Shown here: one piece after another, positions 41,768-57,000 of the stretch
How the letters are laid out: each line of letters begins with the position of its first letter
Numbering within the stretch: position 1 is the first letter of the stretch
Origin: Vespa crabro
Lineage: Eukaryota > Arthropoda > Insecta > Hymenoptera > Vespidae
Direction: 5' to 3'
Assembly (NCBI RefSeq): GCF_910589235.1
Contig: NC_060960.1
Location: forward strand, 1-64,000
DNA length: 64,000 nucleotides
Position numbers and translations under genes: made by a program
Notes under the pieces: generated by a model
Seen by the model: the letters and a program-made list of their open reading frames with translations, nothing else
What the model was told of the DNA's origin: nothing
The model's database searches: none

Positions 41768-44700
41768 GTGAAATCTTTAATAATACTTGTGCCACAGTTA
41801 GAAAAATGTTACCAATCGATTCAGAACATTGCATTTCTTAAGATCAAACATCTATTTTATATTGGAATCAAAGTTTTTAACATTCTTTCATATCGTATAT
41901 ACGATTTTTCGCTCATATACGCGTATCGTCGAAAAACGAAAACTTGAAATCTTGTTCAATTTCATTGATTTTATATTCTACCGATGCAGAATAAAGACTA
42001 TAACAAGAATATAAAGTTTTTACTTTGTTTAAATACGCGTTTTCGTATGATAATTGTCGAAAAACGTAATCGACATACGCAAATTTCGGTATATGCGAAG
42101 ATAAAATCGTGAAATCTTTAATAATACTTGTGCCACAGTTATAAAAATGTTACCAATCGATTCAGAACATTGCATTTCACAAGATCAAACATCTATTTTA
42201 TATTGGAATCAAAGTTTTTAACATTCTTTCATATCGTATATACGATTTTTCGCTCATATACGCGTATCGTCGAAAAACGAAAACTTGAAATCTCGTTCAA
42301 TTTCATTGATTTTATATTCTATCGACGCAGAATAAAGAATATAACAAGAATATAACGTTTTTTCTATGTTTTAATACGCGTTTTCATATGATAATTGTCG
42401 AAAAACGGAAACGACATACGCGAATTTCGGTATATGCGAAGATAAAATCGAGAAATCTTTAATAATACTTGTGCCACTGTTAGAAAAATGTTACCAATCG
42501 ATTCAGAACATTGCATTTCATAAGATCAAACATCTATTTTATATTGGAATCAAAGTTTTTAACATTCTTACATATCGTATATACGATTTTTCGCTCATAT
42601 ACGCGTATCGTCGAAAAACGAAAACTTGAAATCTCGTTCAATTTCATTGATTTTATATTCTATCGATGCAGAATAAAGAATATAACAAGAATATAACGTT
42701 TTTACTATGTTTAAATACGCGTTTTCATATTATAATTGTCGAAAAACGTAATCGACATACGCGAATTTCGGTATATGCGAAGATAAAATCCTGTAATCTA
42801 TAGTAATACTTGTGCCACAGTTAGAAAAATGTTACCAATCGATTCAGAACATTGCATTTCATAAGATCAAACATCTGTTTTATATTGGAATCAAAGTTTT
42901 TAACATTCTTTCATATCGTATATACGATTTTTCGCTCATATACGCGTATCGTCGAAAAGCGAAAACTTGAAATCTCGTTCAATTTCATTGATTTTATATT
43001 CCATCGATGCAGAATAAAGAATATAACAAGAATATAACGTTTTTACTATGTTTAAATACGCGTTTTCATATGATAATTGTCGAAAAACGTAATCGACATA
43101 CGCGAATTTCGGTATATGCGAAGATAAAATGTGAAATCTTTAATAATACTTGTGCCACAGTTAGAAAAATGTTACCAATCGATTCAGAACATTGCATTTC
43201 ATAAGATCAAACATCTATTTTATATTGGAATCAAAGTTTTTAACATTCTTTCATATCGTATATACGATTTTTCGCTCATATACGCGTATCGTCGAAAAAC
43301 GAAAACTTGAAATCTCGTTCAATTTCATTGATTTTATATTCTATCGATGCAGAATAAAGAATATAACAAGAATATAACGTTTTTACTATGTTTAAATACG
43401 CGTTTTCATATGATAATTGTCGAAAAACGTAATCGACATATGCGAATTTCGGTATATGCGAAGATAAAATCGTGAAATCTTTAATAATACTTGTGCCACA
43501 GTTAGAAAAATGTTACCAATCGATTCAGAACATTGCATTTCTTAAGATCAAACATCTATTTTATATTGGAATCAAAGTTTTTAACATTCTTTCATATCGT
43601 ATATACGATTTTTCGCTCATATACGCGTATCGTCGAAAAACGAAAACTTGAAATCTTGTTCAATTTCATTGATTTTATATTCTACCGATGCAGAATAAAG
43701 ACTATAACAAGAATATAAAGTTTTTACTTTGTTTAAATACGCGTTTTCGTATGATAATTGTAGAAAAACGTAATCGACATACGCAAATTTCGGTATATGC
43801 GAAGATAAAATCGTGAAATCTTTAATAATACTTGAGCCAAAGTTACAAAAATGTTACCAATCGATTCAGAACATTGCATTTCATAAGATCAATTATCTAT
43901 TTTATATTGGAATCAAAGTTTTTAACATTCTTTCATATCGTATATACGATTTTTCGCTCATATACGCGTATCGTCGATAAGCGAAAACTTGAAATCTCGT
44001 TCAATTTCATTGATTTTATATTCTATCGATGCAGAATAAAGAATATAACAAGAATATAACGTTTTTACTATGTTTATATACGCGTTTTCATATGATAATT
44101 GTCGAAAAACGTAATCGACATACGCGAATTTCGGTATATGCGAAGATAAAATCGTGAAATCTATAATAATACTTGTGCCACAGTTAGAAAAATGTTACCA
44201 ATCGATTCAGAACATTGCATTTCATAAGATCATTCATCTATTTTATATTAGAATCAAAGTTTTTAACATTCTTTCATATCGTATATACGATTTTTCGCTC
44301 ATATACGCGTATCGTCGAAAAACGAAAACTTGAAATCTCGTTCAATTTCTTTGATTTTATATTCTATCGATGCAGAATAAAGAATATAACAAGAATATAA
44401 CGTTTTTACTATGTTTAAATACGCGTTTTCATATGATAATTGTCGAAAAACGTAATCGACATACGCGAATTTCGGTATATGCGAAGATAAAATCGTGAAA
44501 TCTATAATAATACTTGTGCCACAGTTAGAAAAATGTTACCAATCGATTCAGAACATTGCATTTCATAAAATCAAACATCTATTTTATATTGGAATCAAAG
44601 TTTTTAAAATTCTTTCATATCGTATATACGATTTTTCGCTCATATACGCGTATCGTCAAAAACGAAAACTTGAAATCTCGTTCAATTTCATTGATTTTAT

Positions 44701-44834
44701 ATTCTATCGATGCAGAATAAAGAATGTAACAAGAATATAACGTTTTTACTATGTTTAAATACGCGTTTTCATATGATAATTGTCGAAATACGTAATCGAC
44801 ATACGCGAATTTCGGTTTATGCGAAGATAAAATC
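41427..44834 (+). repeat. 1704-bp five-unit repeat, two partly matching copies
   Basis: Units at 41427 and 41768 recur at 43131 and 43472. The 41768/43472 pair shares a striking run of marks: catttcttaag, aatcttgttc, ctaccgatgcag, aagactataac, ataaagtttttactttg, cgttttcgtatg and cgcaaatttc. The next pair (42109 and 43813) matches only in part (gttataaaaatg against agttacaaaaatg). Units at 42450 and 42791 carry several private changes (aaaacggaaacg, tcgagaaatc, catattataattg, tcctgtaatc). The unit at 42791 ends one base short, with aaaatgtgaaat. Confidence 0.85.
42791..43130 (+). repeat. 340-bp unit with distant relative at 54716
   Basis: The 3' half of this unit has gtcgaaaagcg, ccatcgatgcag and the one-base loss aaaatgtgaaat. 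The same three marks together occur at 54716-55055, 11925 bp away. The 5' halves differ (catctgtttt here, gttataaaaatg and cattcatacat there). This suggests exchange of part of a unit over more than 11 kb. Confidence 0.75.
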
Positions 44835-47800
44835 GTGAAATCTATAATAATACTTGTGCCACAGTTAGAAAAATGTTACCAATCGATTCAGAACATTGCA
44901 TTTCATAAGATCATTCATCTATTTTATATTGGAATCAAAGTTTTTAACATTCTTTCATATCGTATATACGATTTTTCGCACATATACGCGTATCGTCGAA
45001 AAACGAAAACTTCAAATCTCGTTCAATTTCATTGATTTTATATTCTATCGATGCAGAATAAAGAATATAACTAGAATATAACGTTTTTACTATGTTTAAA
45101 TACGCGTTTTCATATGATAATTGTCGAAAAACGTAATCGATATACGCGAATTTCGGTATATGCGAAGATAAAATCGTGAAATCTTTAATAATACTTGTGC
45201 CACAGTTAGAAAAATGTTACCAATCGATTCAGAACATTGCATTTCATAAGATCAAACATCTATTTTATATTGGAATCAAAGTTTTTAAGATTCTTTCATA
45301 TCGTATATTCGATTTTTCGCTCATATACTCGTATCGTCGAAAAACGAAAACTTGAAATCTCGTTCAATTTCATTGATTTTATATTCTATCGATGCAGAAT
45401 AAAGAATGTAACAAGAATATAACGTTTTTACTATGTTTAAATACGCATTTTCATATGATAATTGTCGAAATACGTAATCGACATACGCGGATTTCGGTAT
45501 ATGCGAAGATAAAATCGTGAAATCTTTTATAATACTTGTGCCACAGTTAGAAAAATGTTACCAATCGATTCAGAACATTGCATTTCATAAGATCAAACAT
45601 CTATTTTATATTGGAATCAAAGTTTTTAACATTCTTTCATATCGTATATACGATTTTTCGCTCATATACGCGTATCGTCGATAAGCGAAAACTTGAAATC
45701 TCGTTCAATTTCATTGATTTTATATTCTATCGATGCAGAATAAAGAATATAACAAGAATATAACGTTTTTACTATGTTTAAATACGCGTTTTCATATGAT
45801 AATTGTCGAAAAACGTAATCGACATACGCGAATTTCGGTATATGCGAAGATAAAATCGTGAAATCTATAATAATACTTGTGCCACAGTTAGAAAAATGTT
45901 ACCAATCGATTCAGAACATTGCATTTCATAAGATCATTCATCTATTTTATATTAGAATCAAAGTTTTTAACATTCTTTCATATCGTATATACGATTTTTC
46001 GCTCATATACGCGTATCGTCGAAAAACGAAAACTTGAAATCTCGTTCAATATTTTTGATTTTATATTCTATCGATGCAGAATAAAGAATATAACAAGAAT
46101 ATAACGTTTTTACTATGTTTAAATACGCGTTTTCATATGATAATTGTCGAAAAACGTAATCGACATACGCGAATTTCGGTATATGCGAAGATAAAATCGT
46201 GAAATCTATAATAATACTTGTGCCACAGTTAGAAAAATGTTACCAATCAATTCAGAACATTGCATTTCATAAAATCAAACATCTATTTTATATTGGAATC
46301 AAAGTTTTTAACATTCTTTCATATCGTATATACGATTTTTCGCTCATATACGCGTATCGTCAAAAACGAAAACTTGAAATCTCGTTCAATTTCATTGATT
46401 TTATATTCTATCGATGCAGAATAAAGAATGTAACAAGAATATAACGTTTTTACTATGTTTAAATACGCGTTTTCATATGATAATTGTCGAAATACGTAAT
46501 CGACATACGCGATTTTCGGTATATGCGAAGATAAAATCGTGAAATCTTTTATAATACTTGTGCCACAGTTAGAAAAATGTTACCAATCGATTCAGAACAT
46601 TGCATTTCATAAGATCAAACATCTATTTTATATTGGAATCAAAGTTTTTAACATTCTTTCATATCGTATATACGATTTTTCGCTCATATACGCGTATCGT
46701 CGAAAAACGAAAACTTGAAATCTCGTTCAATTTCATTGATTTTATATTCTATCGATGCAGAATAAAGAATATAACAAGATTATAACGTTTTTACTATGTT
46801 TAAATACGCGTTTTCATATGATAATTGTCGAAAAACGTAATCGACATACGCGAATTTCGGTATATGCGAAGATAAAATCGTGAAATCTATAATAATACTT
46901 GTGCCACAGTTAGAAAAATGTTACCAATCGATTCAGAACATTGCATTTCATAAGATCATTCATCTATTTTATATTGGAATCAAAGTTTTTAACATTCTTT
47001 CATATCGTATATACGATTTTTCGCACATATACGCGTATCGTCGAAAAACGAAAACTTCAAATCTCGTTCAATTTCATTGATTTTATATTCTATCGATGCA
47101 GAATAAAGAATATAACTAGAATATAACGTTTTTACTATGTTTAAATACGCGTTTTCATATGATAATTGTCGAAAAACGTAATCGACATACGCGAATTTCG
47201 GTATATGCGAAGATAAAATCGTGAAATCTTTAATAATACTTGTGCCACAGTTAGAAAAATGTTACCAATCGATTCAGAACATTAGATTTCATAAGATCAA
47301 ACATCTATTTTATATTGGAATCAAAGTTTTTAACATTATTTCATATCGTATATACGATTTTTCGCTCATATACGCGTATCGTCGAAAAACGAAAACTTGA
47401 AATCTCGTTCAATTTTATTGATTTTATATTCTATCGATGCAGAATAAAGAATATAACAAGAATATAACGTTTTTACTATGTTTAAATACGCGTTTTCATA
47501 TGATAATTGTCGAAAACGTAATCGACATACGCGAATTTCGGTATATGCGAAGATAAAATCGTGAAATCTTTAATAATACTTGTGCCACAGTTAGAAAAAT
47601 GTTACCAATCGATTCAGAACATTGCATTTCATAAGATCAAACATCTATTTTATATTGGAATCAAAGTTTTTAACATTCTTTCATATCGTATATACGATTT
47701 TTCGCTCATATACGCGTATCGTCGAAAAACGAAAACTTCAAATCTCGTTCAATTTCATTGATTTTATATTCTATCGATGCAGAATAAAGAATATAACTAG

Positions 47801-50800
47801 AATATAACGTTTTTACTATGTTTAAATACGCGTTTTCATATGATAATTGTCGAAAAACGTAATCGATATACGCGAATTTCGGTATATGCGAAGATAAAAT
47901 CGTGAAATCTTTAATAATACTTGTGCCACAGTTAGAAAAATGTTACCAATCGATTCAGAACATTGCATTTCATAAGATCAAACATCTATTTTATATTGGA
48001 ATCAAAGTTTTTAAGATTCTTTCATATCGTATATTCGATTTTTCGCTCATATACTCGTATCGTCGAAAAACGAAAACTTGAAATCTCGTTCAATTTCATT
48101 GATTTTATATTCTATCGATGCAGAATAAAGAATGTAACAAGAATATAGCGTTTTTAATATGTTTAAATACGCGTTTTCATATGATAATTGTCGAAATACG
48201 TAATCGACATACGCGGATTTCGGTATATGCGAAGATAAAATCGTGAAATCTTTTATAATACTTGTGCCACAGTTAGAAAAATGTTACCAATCGATTCAGA
48301 ACATTGCATTTCATAAGATCAAACATCTATTTTATATTGGAATCAAAGTTTTTAACATTCTTTCATATCGTATATACGATTTTTCGCTCATATACGCGTA
48401 TCGTCGATAAGCGAAAACTTGAAATCTCGTTCAATTTCATTGATTTTGTATTCTATCGATGCAGAATAAAGAATATAACAAGAATATAACGTTTTTACTA
48501 TGTTTAAATACGCGTTTTCATATGATAATTGTCGAAAAACGTAATCGACATACGCGAATTTCGGTATATGCGAAGATAAAATCGTGAAATCTATAATAAT
48601 ACTTGTGCCACAGTTAGAAAAATGTTACCAATCGATTCAGAACATTGCATTTCATAAGATCATTCATCTATTTTATATTAGAATCAAAGTTTTTAACATT
48701 CTTTCATATCGTATATACGATTTTTCGCTCATATACGCGTATCGTCGAAAAACGAAAACTTGAAATCTCGTTCAATATTTTTGATTTTATATTCTATCGA
48801 TGCAGAATAAAGAATATAACAAGAATATAACGTCTTTACTATGTTTAAATACGCGTTTTCATATGATAATTGTCGAAAAACGTAATCGACATACGCGAAT
48901 TTCGGTATATGCGAAGATAAAATCGTGAAATCTTTAATAATACTTGTGCCACAGTTAGAAAAATGTTACCAATCAATTCAGAAAATTGCATTTCATAAAA
49001 TCAAACATCTATTTTATATTGGAATCAAAGTTTTTAAAATTCTTTCATATCGTATATACGATTTTTCGCTCATATACGCGTATCGTCAAAAACGAAAACT
49101 TGAAATCTCGTTCAATTTCATTGATTTTATATTCTATCGATGCAGAATAAAGAATGTAACAAGAATATAACGTTTTTACTATGTTTAAATACGCGTTTTC
49201 ATATGATAATTGTAGAAATACGTAATCGACATACGCGTATTTCGGTATATGCGAAGATAAAATCGTGAAATCTTTTATAATACTTGTGCCACAGTTAGAA
49301 AAATGTTACCAATCGATTCAGAACATTGCATTTCATAAGATCAAACATCTATTTTATATTGGAATCAAAGTTTTTAACATTCTTTCATATCGTATATACG
49401 ATTTTTCGCTCATATACGCGTATCGTCGATAAATGAAAACTTGAAATCTCGTTCAATTTCATTGATTTATATTCTATCGATGCAGAATAAAGAATATAAC
49501 AAGAATATAACGTTTTTACTATGTTTAAATACGCGTTTTCATATGATAAATGTCGAAAAACGTAATCGACATACGCGAATTTCGGTATATGCGAAGATAA
49601 AATCGTGAAATCTATAATAATACTTGTGCCACAGTTAGAAAAATGTTACCAATCGATTCAGAACATTGCATTTCATAAGATCATTCATCTATTTTATATT
49701 GGAATCAAAGTTTTTAACATTCTTTCATATCGTATATACGATTTTTCGCAAATATACGCGTATCGTCGAAAAACGAAAACTTCAAATCTCGTTCAATTTC
49801 ATTGATTTTATATTCTATCGATGCAGAATAAAGAATATAACAAGAATATAACGTCTTTACTATGTTTAAATACGCGTTTTCATATGATAATTGTCGAAAA
49901 ACGTAATCGACATACGCGAATTTCGGTATATGCGAAGATAAAATCGTGAAATCTATAATAATACTTGTGCCACAGTTAGAAAAATGTTACCAATCAATTC
50001 AGAAAATTGCATTTCATAAAATCAAACATCTATTTTATATTGGAATCAAAGTTTTTAAAATTCTTTCATATCGTATATACGATTTTTCGCTCATATACGC
50101 GTATCGTCAAAAACGAAAACTTGAAATCTCGTTCAATTTCATTGATTTTATATTCTATCGATGCAGAATAAAGAATGTAACAAGAATATAACGTTTTTAC
50201 TATGTTTAAATACGCGTTTTCATATGATAATTGTCGAAATACGTAATCGACATACGCGTATTTCGGTATATGCGAAGATAAAATCGTGAAATCTTTTATA
50301 ATACTTGTGCCACAGTTAGAAAAATGTTACCAATCGATTCAGAACATTGCATTTCATAAGATCAAACATCTATTTTATATTGGAATCAAAGTTTTTAACA
50401 TTCTTTCATATCGTATATACGATTTTTCGCTCATATACGCGTATCGTCGATAAGCGAAAACTTGAAATCTCGTTCAATTTCATTGATTTATATTCTATCG
50501 ATGCAGAATAAAGAATATAACAAGAATATAACGTTTTTACTATGTTTAAATACGCGTTTTCATATGATAAATGTCGAAAAACGTAATCGACATACGCGAA
50601 TTTCGGTATATGCGAAGATAAAATCGTGAAATCTATAATAATACTTGTGCCACAGTTAGAAAAATGTTACCAATCGATTCAGAACATTGCATTTCATAAG
50701 ATCATTCATCTATTTTATATTGGAATCAAAGTTTTTAACATTCTTTCATATCGTATATACGATTTTTCGCAAATATACGCGTATCGTCGAAAAACGAAAA

Positions 50801-53010
50801 CTTCAAATCTCGTTCAATTTCATTGATTTTATATTCTATCGATGCAGAATAAAGAATATAACTAGAATATAACGTTTTTACTATGTTTAAATACGCGTTT
50901 TCATATGATAATTGTCGAAAAACGTAATCGATATACGCGAATTTCGGTATATGCGAAGATAAAATCGTGAAATCTTTAATAATACTTGTGCCACAGTTAG
51001 AAAAATGTTACCAATCGATTCAGAACATTAGATTTCATAAGATCAAACATCTATTTTATATTGGAATCAAAGTTTTTAAGATTCTTTCATATCGTATATA
51101 CGATTTTTCGCTCATATACGCGTATCGTCGAAAAACGAAAACTTGAAATCTCGTTCAATTTCATTGATTTTATATTCTATCGATGCAGAATAAAGAATGT
51201 AACAAGAATATAGCGTTTTTAATATGTTTAAATACGCGTTTTCATATGATAATTGTCGAAATACGTAATCGACATACGCGGATTTCGGTATATGCGAAGA
51301 TAAAATCGTGAAATCTTTTATAATACTTGTGCCACAGTTAGAAAAATGTTACCAATCGATTCAGAACATTGCATTTCATAAGATCAAACATCTATTTTAT
51401 ATTGGAATCAAAGTTTTTAACATTCTTTCATATCGTATATACGATTTTTCGCTCATATACGCGTATCGTCGATAAGCGAAAACTTGAAATCTCGTTCAAT
51501 TTCATTGATTTTGTATTCTATCGATGCAGAATAAAGAATATAACAAGAATATAACGTTTTTACTATGTTTAAATACGCGTTTTCATATGATAATTGTCGA
51601 AATACGTAATCGACATACGCGGATTTCGGTATATGCGAAGATAAAATCGTGAAATCTTTTATAATACTTGTGCCACAGTTAGAAAAATGTTACCAATCGA
51701 TTCAGAACATTGCATTTCATAAGATCAAACATCTATTTTATATTGGAATCAAAGTTTTTAACATTCTTTCATATCGTATATACGATTTTTCGCTCATATA
51801 CGCGTATCGTCGATAAGCGAAAACTTGAAATCTCGTTCAATTTCATTGATTTATATTCTATCGATGCAGAATAAAGAATATAACAAGAATATAACGTTTT
51901 TACTATGTTTAAATACGCGTTTTCATATGATAAATGTCGAAAAACGTAATCGACATACGCGAATTTCGGTATATGCGAAGATAAAATCGTGAAATCTATA
52001 ATAATACTTGTGCCACAGTTAGAAAAATGTTACCAATCGATTCAGAACATTGCATTTCATAAGATCATTCATCTATTTTATATTGGAATCAAAGTTTTTA
52101 ACATTCTTTCATATCGTATATACGATTTTTCGCAAATATACGCGTATCGTCGAAAAACGAAAACTTGAAATCTCGTTCAATTTCATTGATTTTATATTCT
52201 ATCGATGCAGAATAAAGAATATAACTAGAATATAACGTTTTTACTATGTTTAAATACGCGTTTTCATATGATAATTGTCGAAAAACGTAATCGACATACG
52301 CGAATTTCGGTATATGCGAAGATAAAATCGTGAAATCTTTAATAATACTTGTGCCACAGTTAGAAAAATGTTACCAATCGATTCAGAACATTAGATTTCA
52401 TAAGATCAAACATCTATTTTATATTGGAATCAAAGTTTTTAACATTATTTCATATCGTATATACGATTTTTCGCTCATATACGCGTATCGTCGAAAAGCG
52501 AAAACTTGAAATCTCGTTCAATTTTATTGATTTTATATTCTATCGATGCAGAATAAAGAATATAACAAGAATATAACGTTTTTACTATGTTTAAATACGC
52601 GTTTTCATATGATAATTGTCGAAAACGTAATCGACATACGCGAATTTCGGTATATGCGAAGATAAAATCGTGAAATCTATAATAATACTTGTGCCACAGT
52701 TAGAAAAATGTTACCAATCGATTCAGAACATTGCATTTCATAAGATCATTCATCTATTTTATATTGGAATCAAAGTTTTTAACATTCTTTCATATCGTAT
52801 ATACGATTTTTCGCTCATATACGCGTATCGTCGAAAAACGAAAACTTCAAATCTCGTTCAATTTCATTGATTTTATATTCTATCGATGCAGAATAAAGAA
52901 TATAACTAGAATATAACGTTTTTACTATGTTTAAATACGCGTTTTCATATGATAATTGTCGAAAAACGTAATCGACATACGCGAATTTCGGTATATGCGA
53001 AGATAAAATC
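43813..53010 (+). repeat. Satellite mosaic of six recurring variant units, 340-341 bp
   Basis: Recurring types: D (gtcgataagcg); B (gatcattcatc, attagaatc, usually caatatttttg); C (cataaaatc, gtcaaaaacg, gaatgtaac); E (gatcattcatc, cttcaaatc, often ataactagaat); F (aagattc, often atactcg, gaatgtaac, cgcggattt); H (attagatttc, cattatttc, ttttattg, gaaaacgtaat). D-B-C repeats at 43813 and 45517 (1704 bp). E-F-D-B-C repeats at 44835-46538 and 47561-49264 (offset 2726). C-D-E repeats at 48925-49945 and 49946-50966 (1021 bp). H occurs at 47221 and 52330. Several independent 1-bp losses (gtcaaaaacg, gatttatattc, gaaaacg) make units here 340 bp. Confidence 0.86.
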
Positions 53011-54033
53011 GTGAAATCTTTAATAATACTTGTGCCACAGTTAGAAAAATGTTACCTATCGATTTAGAACATTGCATTTCATAAGATCAAACATCTATTT
53101 TATATTGGAATCAAAGTTTTTAACATTCTTTCATATCGTATATACGATTTTTCGCTCATATACGCGTATCGTCGAAAAACGAAAACTTGAAATCTCGTTC
53201 AATTTCATTGATTGTATATTCTATCGATGCAGAATAAAGAATATAACAAGAATATAACGATTTTACTATGTTTAAATACGCGTTTTCATATGATAATTGT
53301 CGAAAAACGTAATCGATATACGCGAATTTCGGTATATGCGAAGATAAAATCGTGAAATCTTTAATAATACTTGTGCCACAGTTAGAAAAATGTTACCTAT
53401 CGATTTAGAACATTGCATTTCATAAGATCAAACATCTATTTTATATTGGAATCAAAGTTTTTAACATTCTTTCATATCGTATATACGATTTTTCGCTCAT
53501 ATACACGTATCGTCGAAAAGCGAAAACTTGAAATCTCGTTCAATTTCATTGATTGTATATTCTATCGATGCAGAATAAAGAATATAACAAGAATATAACG
53601 ATTTTACTATGTTTAAATACGCGTTTTCATATGATAATTGTCGAAAAACGTAATCGACATACGCGAATTTCGGTATATGCGAAGATAAAATCGTGAAATC
53701 TATAATAATACTTGTGCCACAGTTAGAAAAATGTTACCAATCGATTCAGAACATTGCATTTCATAAGATCATTCATCTATTTTATATTGGAATCAAAGTT
53801 TTTAACATTCTTTCATATCGTATATACGATTTTTCGCATATATACGCGTATCGTCGAAAAACGAAAACTTCAAATCTCGTTCAATTTCATTGATTTTATA
53901 TTCTATCGATGCAGAATAAAGAATATAACTAGAATATAACGTTTTTACTATGTTTAAATACGCGTTTTCATATGAGAATTGTCGAAAAACGTAATCGATA
54001 TACGCGAATTTCGGTATATGCGAAGATAAAATC
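53011..54033 (+). repeat. Tandem pair of one variant unit plus a flanking unit
   Basis: Adjacent units at 53011 and 53352 share acctatcgatttag, gattgtatattc and aacgattttac, marks seen nowhere else in the window. This looks like duplication of a single unit. The second has atacacgtatcg and gaaaagcg as private changes. The following unit (53693) is an E-type with cgcatatatac and catatgagaattg. Confidence 0.85.
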
Positions 54034-57000
54034 GTGAAATCTTTAATAATACTTGTGCCACAGTTAGAAAAATGTTACCAATCGATTCAGAACATTGCAT
54101 TTCATAAGATCAAACATCTATTTTATATTGGAATCAAAGTTTTTAACATTCTTTCATATCGTATATACGATTTTTCGCTCATATACGCGTATCGTCGAAA
54201 AACGAAAACTTGAAATCTCGTTCAATGTCATTGATTTTATATTCTATCGATGCAGAATAAAGAATATAACAAGAATATAACGTTTTTACTATGTTTAAAT
54301 ACGCGTTTTCATATGATAATTGTCGAAAAACGTAATCGACATACGCGAATTTCGGTATATGCAAAGATAAAATCGTGAAATCTTTAATAATACTTGTGCC
54401 ACAGTTAGAAAAATGTTACCAATCGATTCAGAACATTGCATTTCATAAGATCAAACATCTATTTTATATTGGAATCAAAGTTTTTAACATTCTTTCATAT
54501 CGTATATACGAATTTTCGCTCACATACGCGTATCGTCGAAAAACGAAAACTTGAAATCTCGTTCAATGTCATTGATTTTATATTCTATCGATGCAGAATA
54601 AAGAATATAACAAGAATATAACGTTTTTACTATGTTTAAATACGCGTTTTCATATGATAATTGTCGAAAAACGTAATCGACATACGCGAATTTCGGTATA
54701 TGCGAAGATAAAATCGTGAAATCTTTAATAATACTTGTGCCACAGTTATAAAAATGTTACCAATCGATTCAGAACATTGCATTTCATAAGATCAAACATC
54801 TATTTTATATTGGAATCAAAGTTTTTAACATTCATACATATCGTATATACGATTTTTCGCTCATATACGCGTATCGTCGAAAAGCGAAAACTTGAAATCT
54901 CGTTCAATTTCATTGATTTTATATTCCATCGATGCAGAATAAAGAATATAACAAGAATATAACGTTTTTACTATGTTTAAATACGCGTTTTCATATGATA
55001 ATTGTCGAAAAACGTAATCGACATACGCGAATTTCGGTATATGCGAAGATAAAATGTGAAATCTTTAATAATACTTGTGCCACAGTTAGAAAAATGTTAC
55101 CAATCAATTGAGAACAATGCATTTCATAAAATGAAACATCTATTTTATATTGGAATCAAAGTTTTTAACATTCTTTCATATCGTATATACGATTTTTCGC
55201 TCATATACGCGTATCGTCGAAAAACGAAAACTTGAAATCTCGTTCAATTTCATTGATTTTATATTCTATCGATGCAGAATAAAGAATATAACAAGAATAT
55301 AACGTATTTACTATGTTTAAATACGCGTTTTCATATGATAATTGTCGAAAAACGTAATCGACATACGCGAATTTCGGTATATGCGAAGATAAAATCGTGA
55401 AATCTATAATAATACTTGTGCCACAGTTAGAAAAATGTTACCAATCGATTCAGAACATTGCATTTCATAAGATCAAACATCTATTTTATATTGGAATCAA
55501 AGTTTTTAACATTCTTTCATATCGTATATACGATTTTTCGCTCATATACGCGTATCGTTGAAAAACGAAAACTTGATATCTCGTTCAATTTCATTGATTT
55601 TATATTCTATCGATGCAGAATAAAGAATATAACTAGAATATAACGTTTTTACTATGTTTAAATACGCGTTTTCATATGATAATTGTCGAAAAACGTAATC
55701 GATATAAGCGAATTTCGGTATATGCGAAGATAAAATCGTGAAATCTTTAATAATACTTGTGCCACAGTTAGAAAAATGTTACCAATCGATTCAGAACATT
55801 GCATTTCATAAGATCAAACATCTATTTTATATTGGAATCAAAGTTTTTAACATTCTTTCATATCGTATATACGATTTTTCGCTCATATACGCGTATCGTC
55901 GAAAAACGAAAACTTGAAATCTCGTTCAATGTCATTGATTTTATATTCTATCGATGCAGAATAAAGAATATAACAAGAATATAACGTTTTTACTATGTTT
56001 AAATACGCGTTTTCATATGATAATTGTCGAAAAACGTAATCGACATACGCGAATTTCGGTATATGCAAAGATAAAATCGTGAAATCTTTAATAATACTTG
56101 TGCCACAGTTAGAAAAATGTTACCAATCGATTCAGAACATTGCATTTCATAAGATCAAACATCTATTTTATATTGGAATCAAAGTTTTTAACATTCTTTC
56201 ATATCGTATATACGAATTTTCGCTCACATACGCGTATCGTCGAAAAACGAAAACTTGAAATCTCGTTCAATGTCATTGATTTTATATTCTATCGATGCAG
56301 AATAAAGAATATAACAAGAATATAACGTTTTTACTATGTTTAAATACGCGTTTTCATATGATAATTGTCGAAAAACGTAATCGACATACGCGAAATTCGG
56401 TATATGCGAAGATAAAATCGTGAAATCTTTAATAATACTTGTGCCACAGTTAGAAAAATGTTACCAATCAATTCAGAACAATGCATTTCATAAAATGAAA
56501 CATCTATTTTATATTGGAATCAAAGTTTTTAACATTCTTTCATATCGTATATACGATTTTTCGCTCATATACGCGTATCGTCGAAAAACGAAAACTTGAA
56601 ATCTCGTTCAATTTCATTGATTTTATATTCTATCGATGCAGAATAAAGAATATAACAAGAATATAACGTTTTTACTATGTTTAAATACGCGTTTTCATAT
56701 GATAATTGTCGAAAAACGTAATCGACATACGCGAATTTCGGTATATGCGAAGATAAAATCGTGAAATCTATAATAATACTTGTGCTACAGTTAGAAAAAT
56801 GTTACCAATCGATTCAGAACATTGCATTTCATAAGATCAAACATCTATTTTATATTGGAATCAAAGTTTTTAACATTCTTTCATATCGTATATACGATTT
56901 TTCGCTCATATACGCGTATCGTCGAAAAACGAAAACTTGAAATCTCGTTCAATTTCATTGATTTTATATTCTATCGATGCAGAATAAAGAATATAACAAG

